Notes: generated from the letters alone by a model not told the origin. A stretch of 64,000 bases of DNA from Roseimicrobium sp. ORNL1 (GCF_011044495.1 NZ_CP049143.1:4030001-4094000), one strand, 5' to 3'. Numbered from the stretch's first letter, positions 26,760-37,880 are shown. A program made the numbers and translations.

Positions 26760-29700
26760 ATGCGCGCCGTGGTTTTTCCTCGCTCTGGCTCATTGTGTGG
26801 TTCGAAACGTTTTCACCCCTGGACTTCTGGGGTGCTGGCGCTGACCTTTTCCCTGACGGGAAGCCTGCGAGTACAGGCACAAACGCAGACGCCGTCTCCT
26901 TCTCCGCCTCCGCCTTCAGTTCCAGCCGCATCACCTGCGACGCCGGCACCCTCATCTCAGGAGGTGCCCGCCATGCCGCCGGATGCCGCGCGCTATCATC
27001 AAATGCTGCTGCGCAAAACGAAGGAGGGCGTGGCCTTCGATCGGTTTTACGACGCCTGGTTGGCTACAGACACCCCAGAGAAGTTGCGGAGATTTCTGGA
27101 ACACGGTGCCTCCTCCCCCAACGCCAAAGCCGGAGATCATCTCCTGCTGGCGTTGTATTTCTCCCGGCGCGGTGAGGAAGAGGCCTCGCTGAAGGCCTAT
27201 ACCCGGGCGCTGGAGCTGGATCCCGACAATGCCTCTGCGTGGGCGGAACGGGCGAAACTTCAGACACGGATGCAAGACATCGAAGGCGCGCTGAAAAGCT
27301 TGGAGCGCGGCCTCGCCGCCAAACCGGAAGCGAGCCTTCTGTTGGAACTCTCCAAGCAGCGCGCACGTCACCTGCTGCGCCTGGGCAAGAATGAGGAAGC
27401 GCTCAAGGCATTCCGCGAAATGGTCGCCGCGCAACCGGGTGATGAAGATCTCGCGGAGGAGGTGGTGTTCATCCAGATGGAAGAAGGCCTCCCGGAGGAA
27501 GCGGCGAAAGGTACGGAAGCCCTGATCTCCAAAACGAAGGATGCGTATCTGAAGGTCACACGCCTGCTGCTGCTCGGGGACATCCGGCAGAAGCTGGGAA
27601 ACCGCGACGAGGCGGTGAATGCCTACGAGGACGCTCTTGACCTGTCCGGCAAGGACACGTGGGTGGAAGGTGAAGTGCTCGCGCGCATCGAGCAGTCCTA
27701 CCGTCGTGAGGACGATTTGGAGGGACTGGCCACCAAGCTGGGCACCCTGGCCAAGGCGGACCAGGCCCGCGTACGGCTGAGCCAGCAGCACGCCCAGGTG
27801 CTGGCCGATCTCGGCAAGGCCGACGAAGCCATCAAGGTGTATCAGGATCTATTGGCCCGCACGCCGGGACAGCCGGCGGTGCGCGAAGGTTTCCTGAACC
27901 TGCTGGAGAGCGCCGGCAAGCTGAACGAGGCCATCGAGCAGGCGAAAGCCCTGCGCGAGCAGCTCTCGGGTGACAAGGAGTGGATCATCCGCCTGGCCAT
28001 TCTCCAGCACCGCGCCAAGACTGACGACTCCGCGCAGGCCACCCTGAATGAGTACCTCTCTGTGGCAGGCACGGGTGAATCCGATCGCCTGCGAGTGGCA
28101 CGCCTGCTGGAGACCTGGGATCTCAAGGAGCCCGCCAGGAAGTCCTACGAGGCGCTGGTGCAGGCGCACAGTGACAGTGTGTCTGCGAAGGAAGCGCAGG
28201 CACAATTTCTTCATCGTATCGATGAACGTGACGCCGCGCTTGCCATCTGGCGGGACGTTGCCGCAAAGGGATCGCTGGAAGATGCCATTCAGGTGGGACA
28301 GTCTCTGGGCGCTCGCATGGAGCATGAGGTGGCATTGGAAGTGCTCACCGCACGCATCGCCACCTCTCCTGGCGAACCGCGACTGCTCGCCGCACTGTGC
28401 ACCGCCGCAGCTGGCGCGAAAGAATTTGCCAAGGCCATTCCGTGGGCACGCGAACGGGTGCGGCTGGCACACGATGTGACCGAGGTGGAGGAGAGCGTGA
28501 AGACTGCCTCCTTGATCATCCGGAACGCCGGCACCGCCGAAGCACAGTCGAAGGAGATCGCGGCACTCCCCTCGCCCACCGCCGCTGAGCGATGCCTGCA
28601 GGCGGAGCTTCGTGAATTCCTCAAGGATCCTGCCGGGGCGGATGCCGCGCTCGCCGCGCTCACCGGGCCGGACGAAGCGCTCGGACTACAGCAGCAGGTG
28701 CGCCTTCTTCAAGGACGGCAGGAGTGGGTCCGCGCTGCCGCTACCATGGCCAAGCTGATCGCGCTTCCTGACGGACGCTCCTCTTCCAATGTGCAGAAGC
28801 TGGTGGACCTGCATCAGCGCGCCGGCCAGAGCAATGAAGCGCTGACGTGGATCTCCGAGTGGAAGAAGCTCTCACCCGGCGCGGTCACACCATGGACGAC
28901 AGAAGCGCGCCTCCTCTCGGATTCCGGACGTGTCGATGACGCCCTCAAGGTCCTTCGTGAGGCCTACCGGAAGTTCGCAGACAATCCTGATCTCGCTGCC
29001 AGCTTTGGAGATCAACTCGCCGCCGCCGGTCAGTCAGAGGAGGCGATGGATATCTTTGAAAACTGGTACGAGAAGACCGAGGATGTCACCGGCAAAATGC
29101 GCTGGGCCAGTAGTCTCGCGCGGACCGCCGCTGCCGGAGGAGACACGGCGAAGCTGGTGGAAAAATTCCGCGAGCGGCAGAAGAAAAACCGCCAGTCCGT
29201 AGTGCCGTGGATTGCCCTCGCGGAGATTCACCGCGCCAGCGGCAACTCGGAAGGACGGCGCAACGCCATCATGGAAGCGGCCAGCCTGAGACCGCAGGAT
29301 CTGGAGTTGCTGCTGGAACTTGCACGCCTGCAGGAGGAGGATGGCCTGTGGAAAGAGGCACTCGCCACCCTCGAGACAGCGCGCCCGCTGGACAAAGGCA
29401 CCAAGATTCGCGAACGACAGGCGGCGATTCATCTGCGCTACGGAGATGAGAACCTCGGCTACCGCATCATTTTTGAACTGGCGGGCGGTGATAAGATGGA
29501 TGCCCGCGGCATCGAGCGCCTGGCGGATGGCATCGCCGCACGCGGTGAATGGGAGCGCGTGACGGAGTTTCTTGAGCCCCTGTTGCAGAAGCATCCCAAA
29601 GACTACCGCCTCCACTTCATGCAGGCTGTGGCGCTGGAGGAATCCAGCCGTGAGCGGGAAGCCATCCAGGCCTTCATCGCTCTCATGCAGCCCATGGAGG

Positions 29701-32700
29701 AACTTCCTGGCGTGGTGGTACCGCAAGGAGGCGTGTTTGGCCCGCAGTACAACACCTATCAGGAGCAGTTCATGAAATACCTGCCTCCGGGGCTCACGAA
29801 CTTCATTGAGCTCTCGCAGACATGGCATATGGCATACCGCTACCGGCAGGGACGTGGGGGTGGTTCCATTTCCTACAGCTTCCCGGGCATGCCCGCCTCG
29901 ACCGGGTTTGTGTCAGTGCCTCCTTATGCCGTGTCCGCGCCGTCCTTCGCCGCGGTCCACCTCATCAGCATGGCGCAGACGCTCAGCGATACGGACAAGA
30001 ATGACCTGGTCGCGCGGCTGAAACGCATGGACATGCCGCAGGCGGAAATGTTTGTCCATCTGCAATGGGAACCGCAGCGCGGCGGTGTGACAGTGGATGA
30101 AGCGTGGCTGCAGGAGCATCTGGATGATGAGCCGGCGCTGGCATGGTGGGTCCTCAGCCTCATGGCACGCTCACAAACGGGAGGCGACTCGCCTGAAGCA
30201 CTGCTGCGCAAAGCCTACGATCACTTTCACCCGCATTATCCCGGCATCGCCATCCAGGCCGCACTGGCCGCCAAGGGGTCCAGCACGGAAAGCGGAAAGG
30301 CTCTCTTTGCCGAGGGGATAAAGCTCGCGATGTCCCTGGAGAAGATGGATCTGCTGGTCACCCAGGCCTTGTTCTTCCACCTCCAGCAGCGGGGTAATGG
30401 CGGGGGTTCCATGGAGCCATCTGAGGAAGAATCCTTCTTCGCCGTGCTGAAAAAGCAGGTACAGCACGCGGACAGCACGTTCGATCCCTACCAGGGGTGG
30501 ATGATGGCCTCGTTCGGAAAGATGCTCGCCGATCGTGGCAGGTGGGACGACGCGATGGAAATCGCCCAGGCAGAGCAGGAACGCTTCGAAAAGGCGGACA
30601 GCACCAAACGGAATTCCGCAAACGCCCAGATGTTCATGTCCATGGGCCCTGGCGTGGTGGTGAATCCGCTGCCATTTCCCGCAGAGGCGAATGGCGTTTC
30701 CCCTGCGGCGCTGGCGGTGGCTCACCCCTCGCTGCCGAACACGATGTTCGGCCCTGGAAATGATGAGACGAATCCCAAGGAACTCCCCCGGAATGAAGCT
30801 CTCCTCAAGGCCTCGACCAAGTTGAAGAATGAAATGCTGCGTAATCTCGCACTGCTCGCAGGCGGAGATCGCGAATCCTTCAGCCGCTACCTGGAAGCCA
30901 GGATCAAGGCTGAGCCCGAGAATCCCGGCATCATCCTGCTCGCCGGTTGGGAGGCACAACAATCCCAGGATGCACCCAAGGCAGTCCAGCTCCTGCAGAA
31001 GGCGCTCGGGCTCACGCTTGGCGCTTCGCAGCGCACCATGGTGGAGAATGCCGTGCTGCACAATGCGATGGCGAGCCAAACCAGCAAGGACGGCAAGCCC
31101 GACCCGGCGATGACTGCGGAAATGCTCGATGCCGTGAAGGAGCTCGCGAGGCGTCACGGGAGAAACACGAGCCTGAACTCGGGCCAGAAGGAATATCTGG
31201 CCCGCGCGATGGATGCACTGGGCATGGTCAAGGAGGCGACGCAGGTTCGCGCCACGCCGAAGACAGCGAGCACCGGCAGATCCGGCTCATCCAACGTGCC
31301 GAACATCGGCAGCGCCCAGTCCTCCCCCAGCACCGTGGACCAACTGGCCGGCAAGAGCCAGCGCGATGCCGCCGCGCGAGATGCCATGAAACAACTGCGC
31401 ATGCTGGTGCCGGAGCTATTTACTTCGAATGCCGAGTATGTGGCCTCCCGCGCGGAGGAACTGCTGAAGATCGTGAAGAAGCACGACCTGGCCGAGGATA
31501 TCCTCAAGGCCGCGAATCCTGGAGACGTCGCGAGTCTGCGTCGGAAACTGGAGTACGCCGGGCTCCATGAACTCCTGGGCAAGGATGCCGAGGCGATGCA
31601 GCTCTATGAGGCGGTGCTGGTCATGGCGCCGCGCACGACAGAGGCGCAGGTGCGCATGATTTCCCTGCTGTCGAACAAGGACCCGGAGGCGGCCGCACGC
31701 CTCATCGCGGAGGTGAAGCAAGGGACGGCGCTTGGTGGCATCTTGCAGAACCTCGTGCAGGTGATGCAGAACAGCGGCGGCCGCGGAGGGCTCTCGCGCC
31801 GCATTGCCGCCACCCGCACCTTCACCGCCACCCTGGAGCAGATGGCGGCTTCAGGCACCAAGCTGCCCCCGGAGATCTCCCTGCCCTATCTGGCCATGGC
31901 GCCACGCAGCATCGGACAGGCCCACTATGGGAACAACTCGGATGACGGCTCCGAGCGCGACCCCCGCCTTCCGGATCTTTATTCCATCACCCTGTACAGC
32001 GGCAAGCACCGCTCCCAGGAAGAACTGGCTGGAGAGAAGAGTCCGAAAGGCAAGGAGCGACGTGCCGCTCATGACGCGCTCTGCCGCGCGATGATCAAAG
32101 TGCCAGAATTCATCGAGGATGGCTTTGCCTCACTGGCATCCCTCGCCATCGCGGAGAAACAGGATCTCACCCCGCTGAGGGAACTGGCGGCCGACTGCCT
32201 GAAACGCTCCGCGGATCCTGCGGTCAAGCGACGCATCGAAGCGATGCGCATGAACTCCTTCAGCTACAGCTCAGGTGGCGATGAACGCCTCTGGCAGCCG
32301 AAGCCGGTGGAGTTCCTCATCTACGCCGCATGGAAGGACCACGCGGAAGATCGTCTGGAAAAGGAAGTCTATCCCCTCCTGGCCGGAGAAACCGGGAAGG
32401 AAACTCCGCAGCTCGCTGCTGCCAAAGCCTTTGCAAAACTGTGGTTCGGCAAGCCCGAGGACTTTGCCGAGGCTGCTGACGCTTGGGTGAAGACGGACAA
32501 ACTGAGGGCTTCCGTGGGCCAGCCTGCATGGGCCTGGTTCTCTGACGGCGGACACATGGAGAATCTGCTGAGGTTCGCCGTGGAGAGGGAGATCGCAGCC
32601 CATCTGGAAGACTGGATCATCGGCAAGGTCAAGATGTACCTGCGGGACAACAATCACCTGGATCTGGATTGCCTGAACACCTGGATGCGCACGCTGGCCG

Positions 32701-35700
32701 GACAAGAAGGCACCGCCGAGGTCGTCACCTTCATCGGAAAACTGGGCGACAACATCTTTGGAAGTGCGGAAGGACGGCGCAAGGCGGGCAGCGACTATGT
32801 GGCCCAGCGCTACGGCGGCTCCAATGTGCAAAACCCCAAAGCCTACAGCTACGGACAATTCATCGAGGGCCTGATGGAAGAAAACGGCGTGCCGGCCGCA
32901 GCCCTGCAGCTGATGATTTCCGAACGCTGGCTCGATACTCCCGCTGCAACGCAGCAGGTGCGATACCGCATCACCAACGAAGGGATCTACGACGATCCTG
33001 CCGGACTGGTGCACCTCTTGTCCTCAACGCCTTTTGGCGGAGAAGCAGCGACATTCCGCGCGTATGGGACAGCCGATCGCTATACCCCCACGATCCTCGG
33101 CGGACTGCTGGCGGAGATGCGCAAACGGGACAAGATCCGCTCCCAGATTCTCAAGCAACTGAAGGAAGCGCCGAATCAAACCTTTGGCACGGCACTCTCG
33201 ATTGCCTGCCTGGAGCCAAAGCATGACGCGGAACTGATCGCCTTCGTCAAGGCGCGCAAGGATGAACTCAGCAAACTGGGCGCGCCGGCCCAGGATGAAC
33301 TCCGCGACGTGCTCAAGCAGGTGTGGCCTGCGCTCCAGCGACCAGAAAACATGCCTCCAGATCGGCAGGAAGTCCTTCGTCCGCTCTTTGCTGCGGAGAT
33401 GAAAAGCGCCGCAGAGCGCCGAGCCCTGGTTTTGACAGCGACCAGCCTCGAGCAACTGAAGATGGCGGACAGGCCCTTCTTCGATTTCCTGCGCGGGGAG
33501 TTTGTGAAGCTGGCGGCTGAAGGGAAGGATGACGAAGCGGTGAACCTGTTCGAAAAGGGATGCACCCTCATCGAGAAAAAGATGGCAGCCAAGGGCTGGG
33601 ATGACGGACAGAACTGGAATGGGTGGACACCCCGCAGCCAGCTCGCGGACACCATCCTCGACTGGCGGTCAGGCTGGGATCTCGTGCGACTGGGCGTACG
33701 GCTCTACAACACCGACACCAGCGGCAAGCTGGAACATCCTGGCCACCCCAACAGCAACCAGTGGAACAAGACCCTGGAGGAATCCTGGAAGCGCGAAGGC
33801 GGCTATTGGAGACCGGATACCTCGCTGCACGTCACGCTCAGCCGCATCCACAGCAATCTGAAGGGACAGAACCCGACCATTCTCATGCCTGTGCTTTATG
33901 ACCTCGCGAGCCAGGTGCCGCCGAGGCTGCGTGTGCAACTCATCCAGTGGGCGGAAGGTGAAGGAGCGAAGAAGCCCTATGCCGCACTCGCACGCGAGCT
34001 CGCGGTCGCAGCGCGCTTCCACCGGTTCACTTCACCAGGCAAGAAGGTGGTGCTGGATGCTTCCGGCAAGCGCCCGGTCGATCCCGAGGCGCCCTCCATG
34101 CGCCCGGAGGATTGGGACTACCTGCTTGGCATCATGGAAGACGCCTCGCTCAATCCGCGCGTACGGCTCGTGATTGCCAACTGGATCTGCCACTACGGCC
34201 GCGAAGAAGTGGATGGCCGCGTGGTCCTTTCCGCGATGAAGCTTTCCGCAGAAGGTCTGCGGAACTCCTGGGGACACAGTGCCTACCATCTGGCGGCGGC
34301 ACTTCGTTGCTTCAACCAGGAACCGGTGAACGAGTCCTGGAAAGCCGCGGCAGATGACGTGTGGAATGCCTGGGTCATGCGCAACGCGCGCAATCAGGAA
34401 TCCTCACGCATGGGCCGCGCCTATGACCCCGCGGATACCGCTGTCTTCGCCATGTGGGAGATGGCCGTGCGTGCTCGTGAGAAGACCTGGCAGACACGCC
34501 TGAGGTCGGACTTCCCGAATGCACTGAATGACAGCTACATCACCTTCGTAGCGATGGTACGCCAGGAGGACTTCACCGAAGCCACCAACTTCCTCCGCAC
34601 GCAATGGAAGGATTTCACACAATGGATTCCCTACTTCGACTCGCTCGATACGGTGAACAGCGACAGCAACATCGCTGAAGGCGTGGCCGTGATGCTGAAC
34701 ACCACCACGCGGGACAAGTTCATCACCGCCTGTCCGGACCCTGCTCTGGCGGAGTTGGGCAGGATCTTCATGGATGTGGGCAATGATCCGCCCCAAGGAT
34801 ACCGCGAGCGATTTGGCATGCCGCCAGACTATCGTGCCCGCAGGAATCTCGCCGCGGAATCCTTCCACCCCGAGGCGATCACGGATGACGCCATGCGCGC
34901 CCGCGCTACCGGCTGGCTCTTCGGAGCCTCCGCTGCGAATGAGAAACTCGCCCCTGTCGTGGCCGCACTCGCTGCAAAGGTGGATGTCTCAAAACTAGGT
35001 GGCATGAATGACTCCCAGAAGATGCGCTGGCAGATCCTGCTGCCCCTGCTGCACAGCCACAACCTCGCGCTGAAGGGTGACTTCAAGGCCTTCGACACGT
35101 TTTATGACACCATTCACAACCACAACACGTGGAATGAATGGCTGCGCGACAACATCAAGGAGTACTCAGGCCGCATGGCGCTCTCCCGCACGCGTCTCTT
35201 CTGGAGAAGCCAGCCGCCCACGAAGGCATCTGACATGCTGCCCATCACAGACAGCATCCTGAAGAGATATGCCAACAATGATGACCACCAGATTGGCGAT
35301 GCCATCGGCGTGCGCACTGCGATCTATCTCTATGACGGCGACAACGAGGGGCTTGCCACGTGGCGCAGCTCGCTGACGAAGGAACAGTCCAGCCAGTTCC
35401 TGGACCGCTTCCGCACCCAGAGCTCCCTCTTTGTGACTCTCGGTGATCTGTGCGGGCGGGACCCCAAGGTCCGTCTGCCTCTGGAGCGTCGGCTCGCCTT
35501 GGTGGAAGCAGCAGTGAAGGACGAGTGGACGCAGAAGACGGCGAAGAGCAACCCAGGCGCCTCCTTCAAGATGCCCATCCTCACCGGCCGCACCAACCTG
35601 CTGAGCCGCCCCGAGTTGCTAGAGCACGGCATGAAGATTGCCGCCCTGATTCCCCGTGACGGCCGCTCGTTCTATGAAATGGCAGACTGGTTTGAAGAAG

Positions 35701-35990
35701 AAGGCATGGCGGACCAGACTCTGGCGGCGCTCGATGCCGTCATCGCAACGGTGGGCAACAACCAATCCCTGCTCCAGCCGGCACTCATCCGGAAAGCGGA
35801 GACGCTCGACAACATGGGACGCAACGCGGATGCCATGAAAGCGCTGGAGGGAATGGACGTTGCCAAACTGCCCACGGGGCTTCGTCTCCAGGTGGAACGC
35901 CTTCAGCGAAAGGAGCAGGAAGCTGCCAAGAAAGCGGCGGCTTCAAAGCCAGAATCTCCCACTCCCGGCGGCAATGTACCTGTTCAGTGA
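26760..35990 (+). CDS. giant exported TPR/helical-repeat protein, copy 2
   Basis: A protein of about 3,076 residues, a full-length paralogue of the 16786 gene. The signal segment is WTSGVLALTFSLTGSLRVQA, followed by a Pro/Ser/Thr-rich linker (PSPSPPPPSVPAA). Canonical TPRs are clearest at about residues 120-700 (for example SLKAYTRALELDPDNASAWAERA and EAIKVYQDLLARTPGQPAVREGFL). A Ser/Gly-rich low-complexity patch lies near residues 1500-1530. Landmarks shared with copy 1 include VAFDRFYDAWLAT near 90 and NGWTPRSQL near 2286. The C-terminus ends in a Lys/Ala-rich coil and a Pro-rich tail. No catalytic motif is visible. It directly precedes the coiled-coil membrane protein and MoxR module. Confidence 0.88.
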   Translation: MRAVVFPRSGSLCGSKRFHPWTSGVLALTFSLTGSLRVQAQTQTPSPSPPPPSVPAASPATPAPSSQEVPAMPPDAARYHQMLLRKTKEGVAFDRFYDAWLATDTPEKLRRFLEHGASSPNAKAGDHLLLALYFSRRGEEEASLKAYTRALELDPDNASAWAERAKLQTRMQDIEGALKSLERGLAAKPEASLLLELSKQRARHLLRLGKNEEALKAFREMVAAQPGDEDLAEEVVFIQMEEGLPEEAAKGTEALISKTKDAYLKVTRLLLLGDIRQKLGNRDEAVNAYEDALDLSGKDTWVEGEVLARIEQSYRREDDLEGLATKLGTLAKADQARVRLSQQHAQVLADLGKADEAIKVYQDLLARTPGQPAVREGFLNLLESAGKLNEAIEQAKALREQLSGDKEWIIRLAILQHRAKTDDSAQATLNEYLSVAGTGESDRLRVARLLETWDLKEPARKSYEALVQAHSDSVSAKEAQAQFLHRIDERDAALAIWRDVAAKGSLEDAIQVGQSLGARMEHEVALEVLTARIATSPGEPRLLAALCTAAAGAKEFAKAIPWARERVRLAHDVTEVEESVKTASLIIRNAGTAEAQSKEIAALPSPTAAERCLQAELREFLKDPAGADAALAALTGPDEALGLQQQVRLLQGRQEWVRAAATMAKLIALPDGRSSSNVQKLVDLHQRAGQSNEALTWISEWKKLSPGAVTPWTTEARLLSDSGRVDDALKVLREAYRKFADNPDLAASFGDQLAAAGQSEEAMDIFENWYEKTEDVTGKMRWASSLARTAAAGGDTAKLVEKFRERQKKNRQSVVPWIALAEIHRASGNSEGRRNAIMEAASLRPQDLELLLELARLQEEDGLWKEALATLETARPLDKGTKIRERQAAIHLRYGDENLGYRIIFELAGGDKMDARGIERLADGIAARGEWERVTEFLEPLLQKHPKDYRLHFMQAVALEESSREREAIQAFIALMQPMEELPGVVVPQGGVFGPQYNTYQEQFMKYLPPGLTNFIELSQTWHMAYRYRQGRGGGSISYSFPGMPASTGFVSVPPYAVSAPSFAAVHLISMAQTLSDTDKNDLVARLKRMDMPQAEMFVHLQWEPQRGGVTVDEAWLQEHLDDEPALAWWVLSLMARSQTGGDSPEALLRKAYDHFHPHYPGIAIQAALAAKGSSTESGKALFAEGIKLAMSLEKMDLLVTQALFFHLQQRGNGGGSMEPSEEESFFAVLKKQVQHADSTFDPYQGWMMASFGKMLADRGRWDDAMEIAQAEQERFEKADSTKRNSANAQMFMSMGPGVVVNPLPFPAEANGVSPAALAVAHPSLPNTMFGPGNDETNPKELPRNEALLKASTKLKNEMLRNLALLAGGDRESFSRYLEARIKAEPENPGIILLAGWEAQQSQDAPKAVQLLQKALGLTLGASQRTMVENAVLHNAMASQTSKDGKPDPAMTAEMLDAVKELARRHGRNTSLNSGQKEYLARAMDALGMVKEATQVRATPKTASTGRSGSSNVPNIGSAQSSPSTVDQLAGKSQRDAAARDAMKQLRMLVPELFTSNAEYVASRAEELLKIVKKHDLAEDILKAANPGDVASLRRKLEYAGLHELLGKDAEAMQLYEAVLVMAPRTTEAQVRMISLLSNKDPEAAARLIAEVKQGTALGGILQNLVQVMQNSGGRGGLSRRIAATRTFTATLEQMAASGTKLPPEISLPYLAMAPRSIGQAHYGNNSDDGSERDPRLPDLYSITLYSGKHRSQEELAGEKSPKGKERRAAHDALCRAMIKVPEFIEDGFASLASLAIAEKQDLTPLRELAADCLKRSADPAVKRRIEAMRMNSFSYSSGGDERLWQPKPVEFLIYAAWKDHAEDRLEKEVYPLLAGETGKETPQLAAAKAFAKLWFGKPEDFAEAADAWVKTDKLRASVGQPAWAWFSDGGHMENLLRFAVEREIAAHLEDWIIGKVKMYLRDNNHLDLDCLNTWMRTLAGQEGTAEVVTFIGKLGDNIFGSAEGRRKAGSDYVAQRYGGSNVQNPKAYSYGQFIEGLMEENGVPAAALQLMISERWLDTPAATQQVRYRITNEGIYDDPAGLVHLLSSTPFGGEAATFRAYGTADRYTPTILGGLLAEMRKRDKIRSQILKQLKEAPNQTFGTALSIACLEPKHDAELIAFVKARKDELSKLGAPAQDELRDVLKQVWPALQRPENMPPDRQEVLRPLFAAEMKSAAERRALVLTATSLEQLKMADRPFFDFLRGEFVKLAAEGKDDEAVNLFEKGCTLIEKKMAAKGWDDGQNWNGWTPRSQLADTILDWRSGWDLVRLGVRLYNTDTSGKLEHPGHPNSNQWNKTLEESWKREGGYWRPDTSLHVTLSRIHSNLKGQNPTILMPVLYDLASQVPPRLRVQLIQWAEGEGAKKPYAALARELAVAARFHRFTSPGKKVVLDASGKRPVDPEAPSMRPEDWDYLLGIMEDASLNPRVRLVIANWICHYGREEVDGRVVLSAMKLSAEGLRNSWGHSAYHLAAALRCFNQEPVNESWKAAADDVWNAWVMRNARNQESSRMGRAYDPADTAVFAMWEMAVRAREKTWQTRLRSDFPNALNDSYITFVAMVRQEDFTEATNFLRTQWKDFTQWIPYFDSLDTVNSDSNIAEGVAVMLNTTTRDKFITACPDPALAELGRIFMDVGNDPPQGYRERFGMPPDYRARRNLAAESFHPEAITDDAMRARATGWLFGASAANEKLAPVVAALAAKVDVSKLGGMNDSQKMRWQILLPLLHSHNLALKGDFKAFDTFYDTIHNHNTWNEWLRDNIKEYSGRMALSRTRLFWRSQPPTKASDMLPITDSILKRYANNDDHQIGDAIGVRTAIYLYDGDNEGLATWRSSLTKEQSSQFLDRFRTQSSLFVTLGDLCGRDPKVRLPLERRLALVEAAVKDEWTQKTAKSNPGASFKMPILTGRTNLLSRPELLEHGMKIAALIPRDGRSFYEMADWFEEEGMADQTLAALDAVIATVGNNQSLLQPALIRKAETLDNMGRNADAMKALEGMDVAKLPTGLRLQVERLQRKEQEAAKKAAASKPESPTPGGNVPVQ

Positions 35991-36156
35991 ATGAACCAGC
36001 CCTAAGGTCCGTCCAACCCGGACGTTTTGGCTGGTGACAGCCGAATTGTAAAAATTCTGCAAAAGTGCCGCAAGCCGTTTCCTGCCTTGCCCCCGCTGGG
36101 TACATCTGGTATTTCTAACCATCTCGTAATAAAAACCGAGCAACCCCAAGAACGCC

Positions 36157-37830
36157 ATGGCAGCCCACGATCGCATTGCCTTGTTCCTTGCCACTGTACG
36201 CGCCCGGCTTGAGCAGGCGCGAGGCATCCGGCTCTTCTCCATCATCCTGCTGGCGGTCTTGATCGCACTGACGGGGTGGTGCCTGGTGTGGGTGCTGCAA
36301 GGTTACGCTGTGCCTCGTCTGGGCTATGTGCTCGCTGCGGTCGCGGTGCCGTTGCTCGCACTTTGCGCATGGCTGATCCAACGCACGACGGACACCAAGG
36401 CCGCACATGTGGCGGATGATCACTTCGGCTTGAAGGATTCTCTGACTTCCTACCTCGGCTTCAGCAAGGAACATCGCGAGGGGGAACTCTATGCCCTGCA
36501 GGCGGTGCAGACCGCGGAGCGGGTGCAGACTCTCGACGCTCGCTCCATCTCACTCGCCTGGCCGCGTCGCGCACTGGCCGTTTCCGCGATTCTGCTGATG
36601 GCCTGTGTGGTCATGGGTTTCCGCAAAGCCTCGCCGTTCGTGGTGGAGAAACAGGCTCTTGAAATCGAGACCACGAAGAAGACGGATGAGATCAACAAGG
36701 AGCTCGAGAAGGAAATCGAGGAACTGATCAAGGAGTCCTCTGAGGATGAGAAGGAGCTCCTGAAGCCCGATGAGTGGCGCAAGTGGGTGAAGGAACTCAA
36801 GGAGACCAAGGACCAGAAGGAGGCGATGCGCCAGTACGCCGAGCTCGAGCGCAAGCTGCAGGAGGCCGCACAGAAGCTCAACACCCGCGAGCAGGAACAT
36901 CTTCTCGCGAAAGCGGGCGAAGAACTCAAACAGGAAGCCGAGCTGCGTGAGGTCGGACGCAAGCTGGAGGAAAAGAACTACCGCGATGCCGCTGCTGACC
37001 TGAAGAAGATGGAGCTGAAGGCAGACGTGAACAAGCCGGATGAAGCCCGCAAGGAACTCGCCAAGCTGAAGGCCGCCGCGCAACGCATGGCCGCTGCCGC
37101 CCGCAACTTCCAGCAGCGCACCGGCAAGGAGGGCAGCGGAAATAAGAACTCCTCCCAGTCCCAGAGCAGCTCGAACAACAACGGCCAGTCCGGCCAGCAG
37201 AGCCAGGCGGAAGGCCAGCAGGGCAGCGAAAGCTCCTCCTCCATGGATCAGCAGATGGCCTCCCTGAATGAAGCGATGCAGCAGTACGAGAAGGCCCTCT
37301 CACAAAAACTGAGCGAGAGCCAGTGCAAGGGAGGCCAGAACAACGCCAACAAGAAGCTGGGGCAGCTCTGCAAGAGCATGGGCCAGTGCGCCGGCCAGCG
37401 TGACCTGATGAAGAAACTCATGTGCCTGAGCCAGTGCGCCGGAAAATGCCAGGGGTACTTGGGGAACAAGGAATGCCAGTCACTCGCGGAGTGCATGAAG
37501 CCGGGAAGCAAGCCCGGTGGCAAGAAAGCCGGCTGGGGCAGCGTGGAATCCCGCCGTGCGGAAACAGACCCCACTGAGGACAATGGCAACCGCGACCAGC
37601 TCCAGGGCATCAAGGGTCAGGGCCCGGCGAACACCAGCATCGAAGCCGCAGACAGCGGCACCGGGACCGCCACGCGACAGGTGAAGGCCACCGAGCGCGA
37701 GTGGAAGCGCCAGCTTGAGTCCTTCATCCAGCGTGAAGACGTTCCTGCCGAAGTGAAGGAAGGCGTGAAGGAGTACTTCAAGGGCATTCAGGAAGTGGGC
37801 ACGGACGTCAAAGCGGAAGCCCAAAAGTAA
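36157..37830 (+). CDS. membrane protein with long coiled coil and Cys-rich segment
   Basis: A 557-residue protein. Three hydrophobic segments (about 24-47, 53-73 and 136-156) precede a very charged Glu/Lys coiled coil (about 165-330). A Ser/Asn/Gln-rich linker (SQSQSSSNNNGQSGQQSQ) follows, then a region with eight cysteines at about 385-450 containing repeats of the type QCAGK/QCAGQ, and a Gly/Ala/Thr linker before a C-terminal helix. The position beside MoxR, DUF58 and VWA genes matches where DUF4175-like long membrane coiled-coil proteins occur in related clusters, but identity with that family is not established. The Cys cluster could form disulfides or bind metal. Confidence 0.7.
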   Translation: MAAHDRIALFLATVRARLEQARGIRLFSIILLAVLIALTGWCLVWVLQGYAVPRLGYVLAAVAVPLLALCAWLIQRTTDTKAAHVADDHFGLKDSLTSYLGFSKEHREGELYALQAVQTAERVQTLDARSISLAWPRRALAVSAILLMACVVMGFRKASPFVVEKQALEIETTKKTDEINKELEKEIEELIKESSEDEKELLKPDEWRKWVKELKETKDQKEAMRQYAELERKLQEAAQKLNTREQEHLLAKAGEELKQEAELREVGRKLEEKNYRDAAADLKKMELKADVNKPDEARKELAKLKAAAQRMAAAARNFQQRTGKEGSGNKNSSQSQSSSNNNGQSGQQSQAEGQQGSESSSSMDQQMASLNEAMQQYEKALSQKLSESQCKGGQNNANKKLGQLCKSMGQCAGQRDLMKKLMCLSQCAGKCQGYLGNKECQSLAECMKPGSKPGGKKAGWGSVESRRAETDPTEDNGNRDQLQGIKGQGPANTSIEAADSGTGTATRQVKATEREWKRQLESFIQREDVPAEVKEGVKEYFKGIQEVGTDVKAEAQK

Positions 37831-37880
37831 GGGCAGTGAGGTTGGATGGTCGTTGCGACGCTTGGCGCATTTGAGCCAGG

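Noticed and set aside
36007-36045. Two small hairpins after the second giant gene
   Set aside because: Stems GTCCG/CGGAC and TTTGGCTG/CAGCCGAA exist, but no U-tract follows, so a terminator is not supported.
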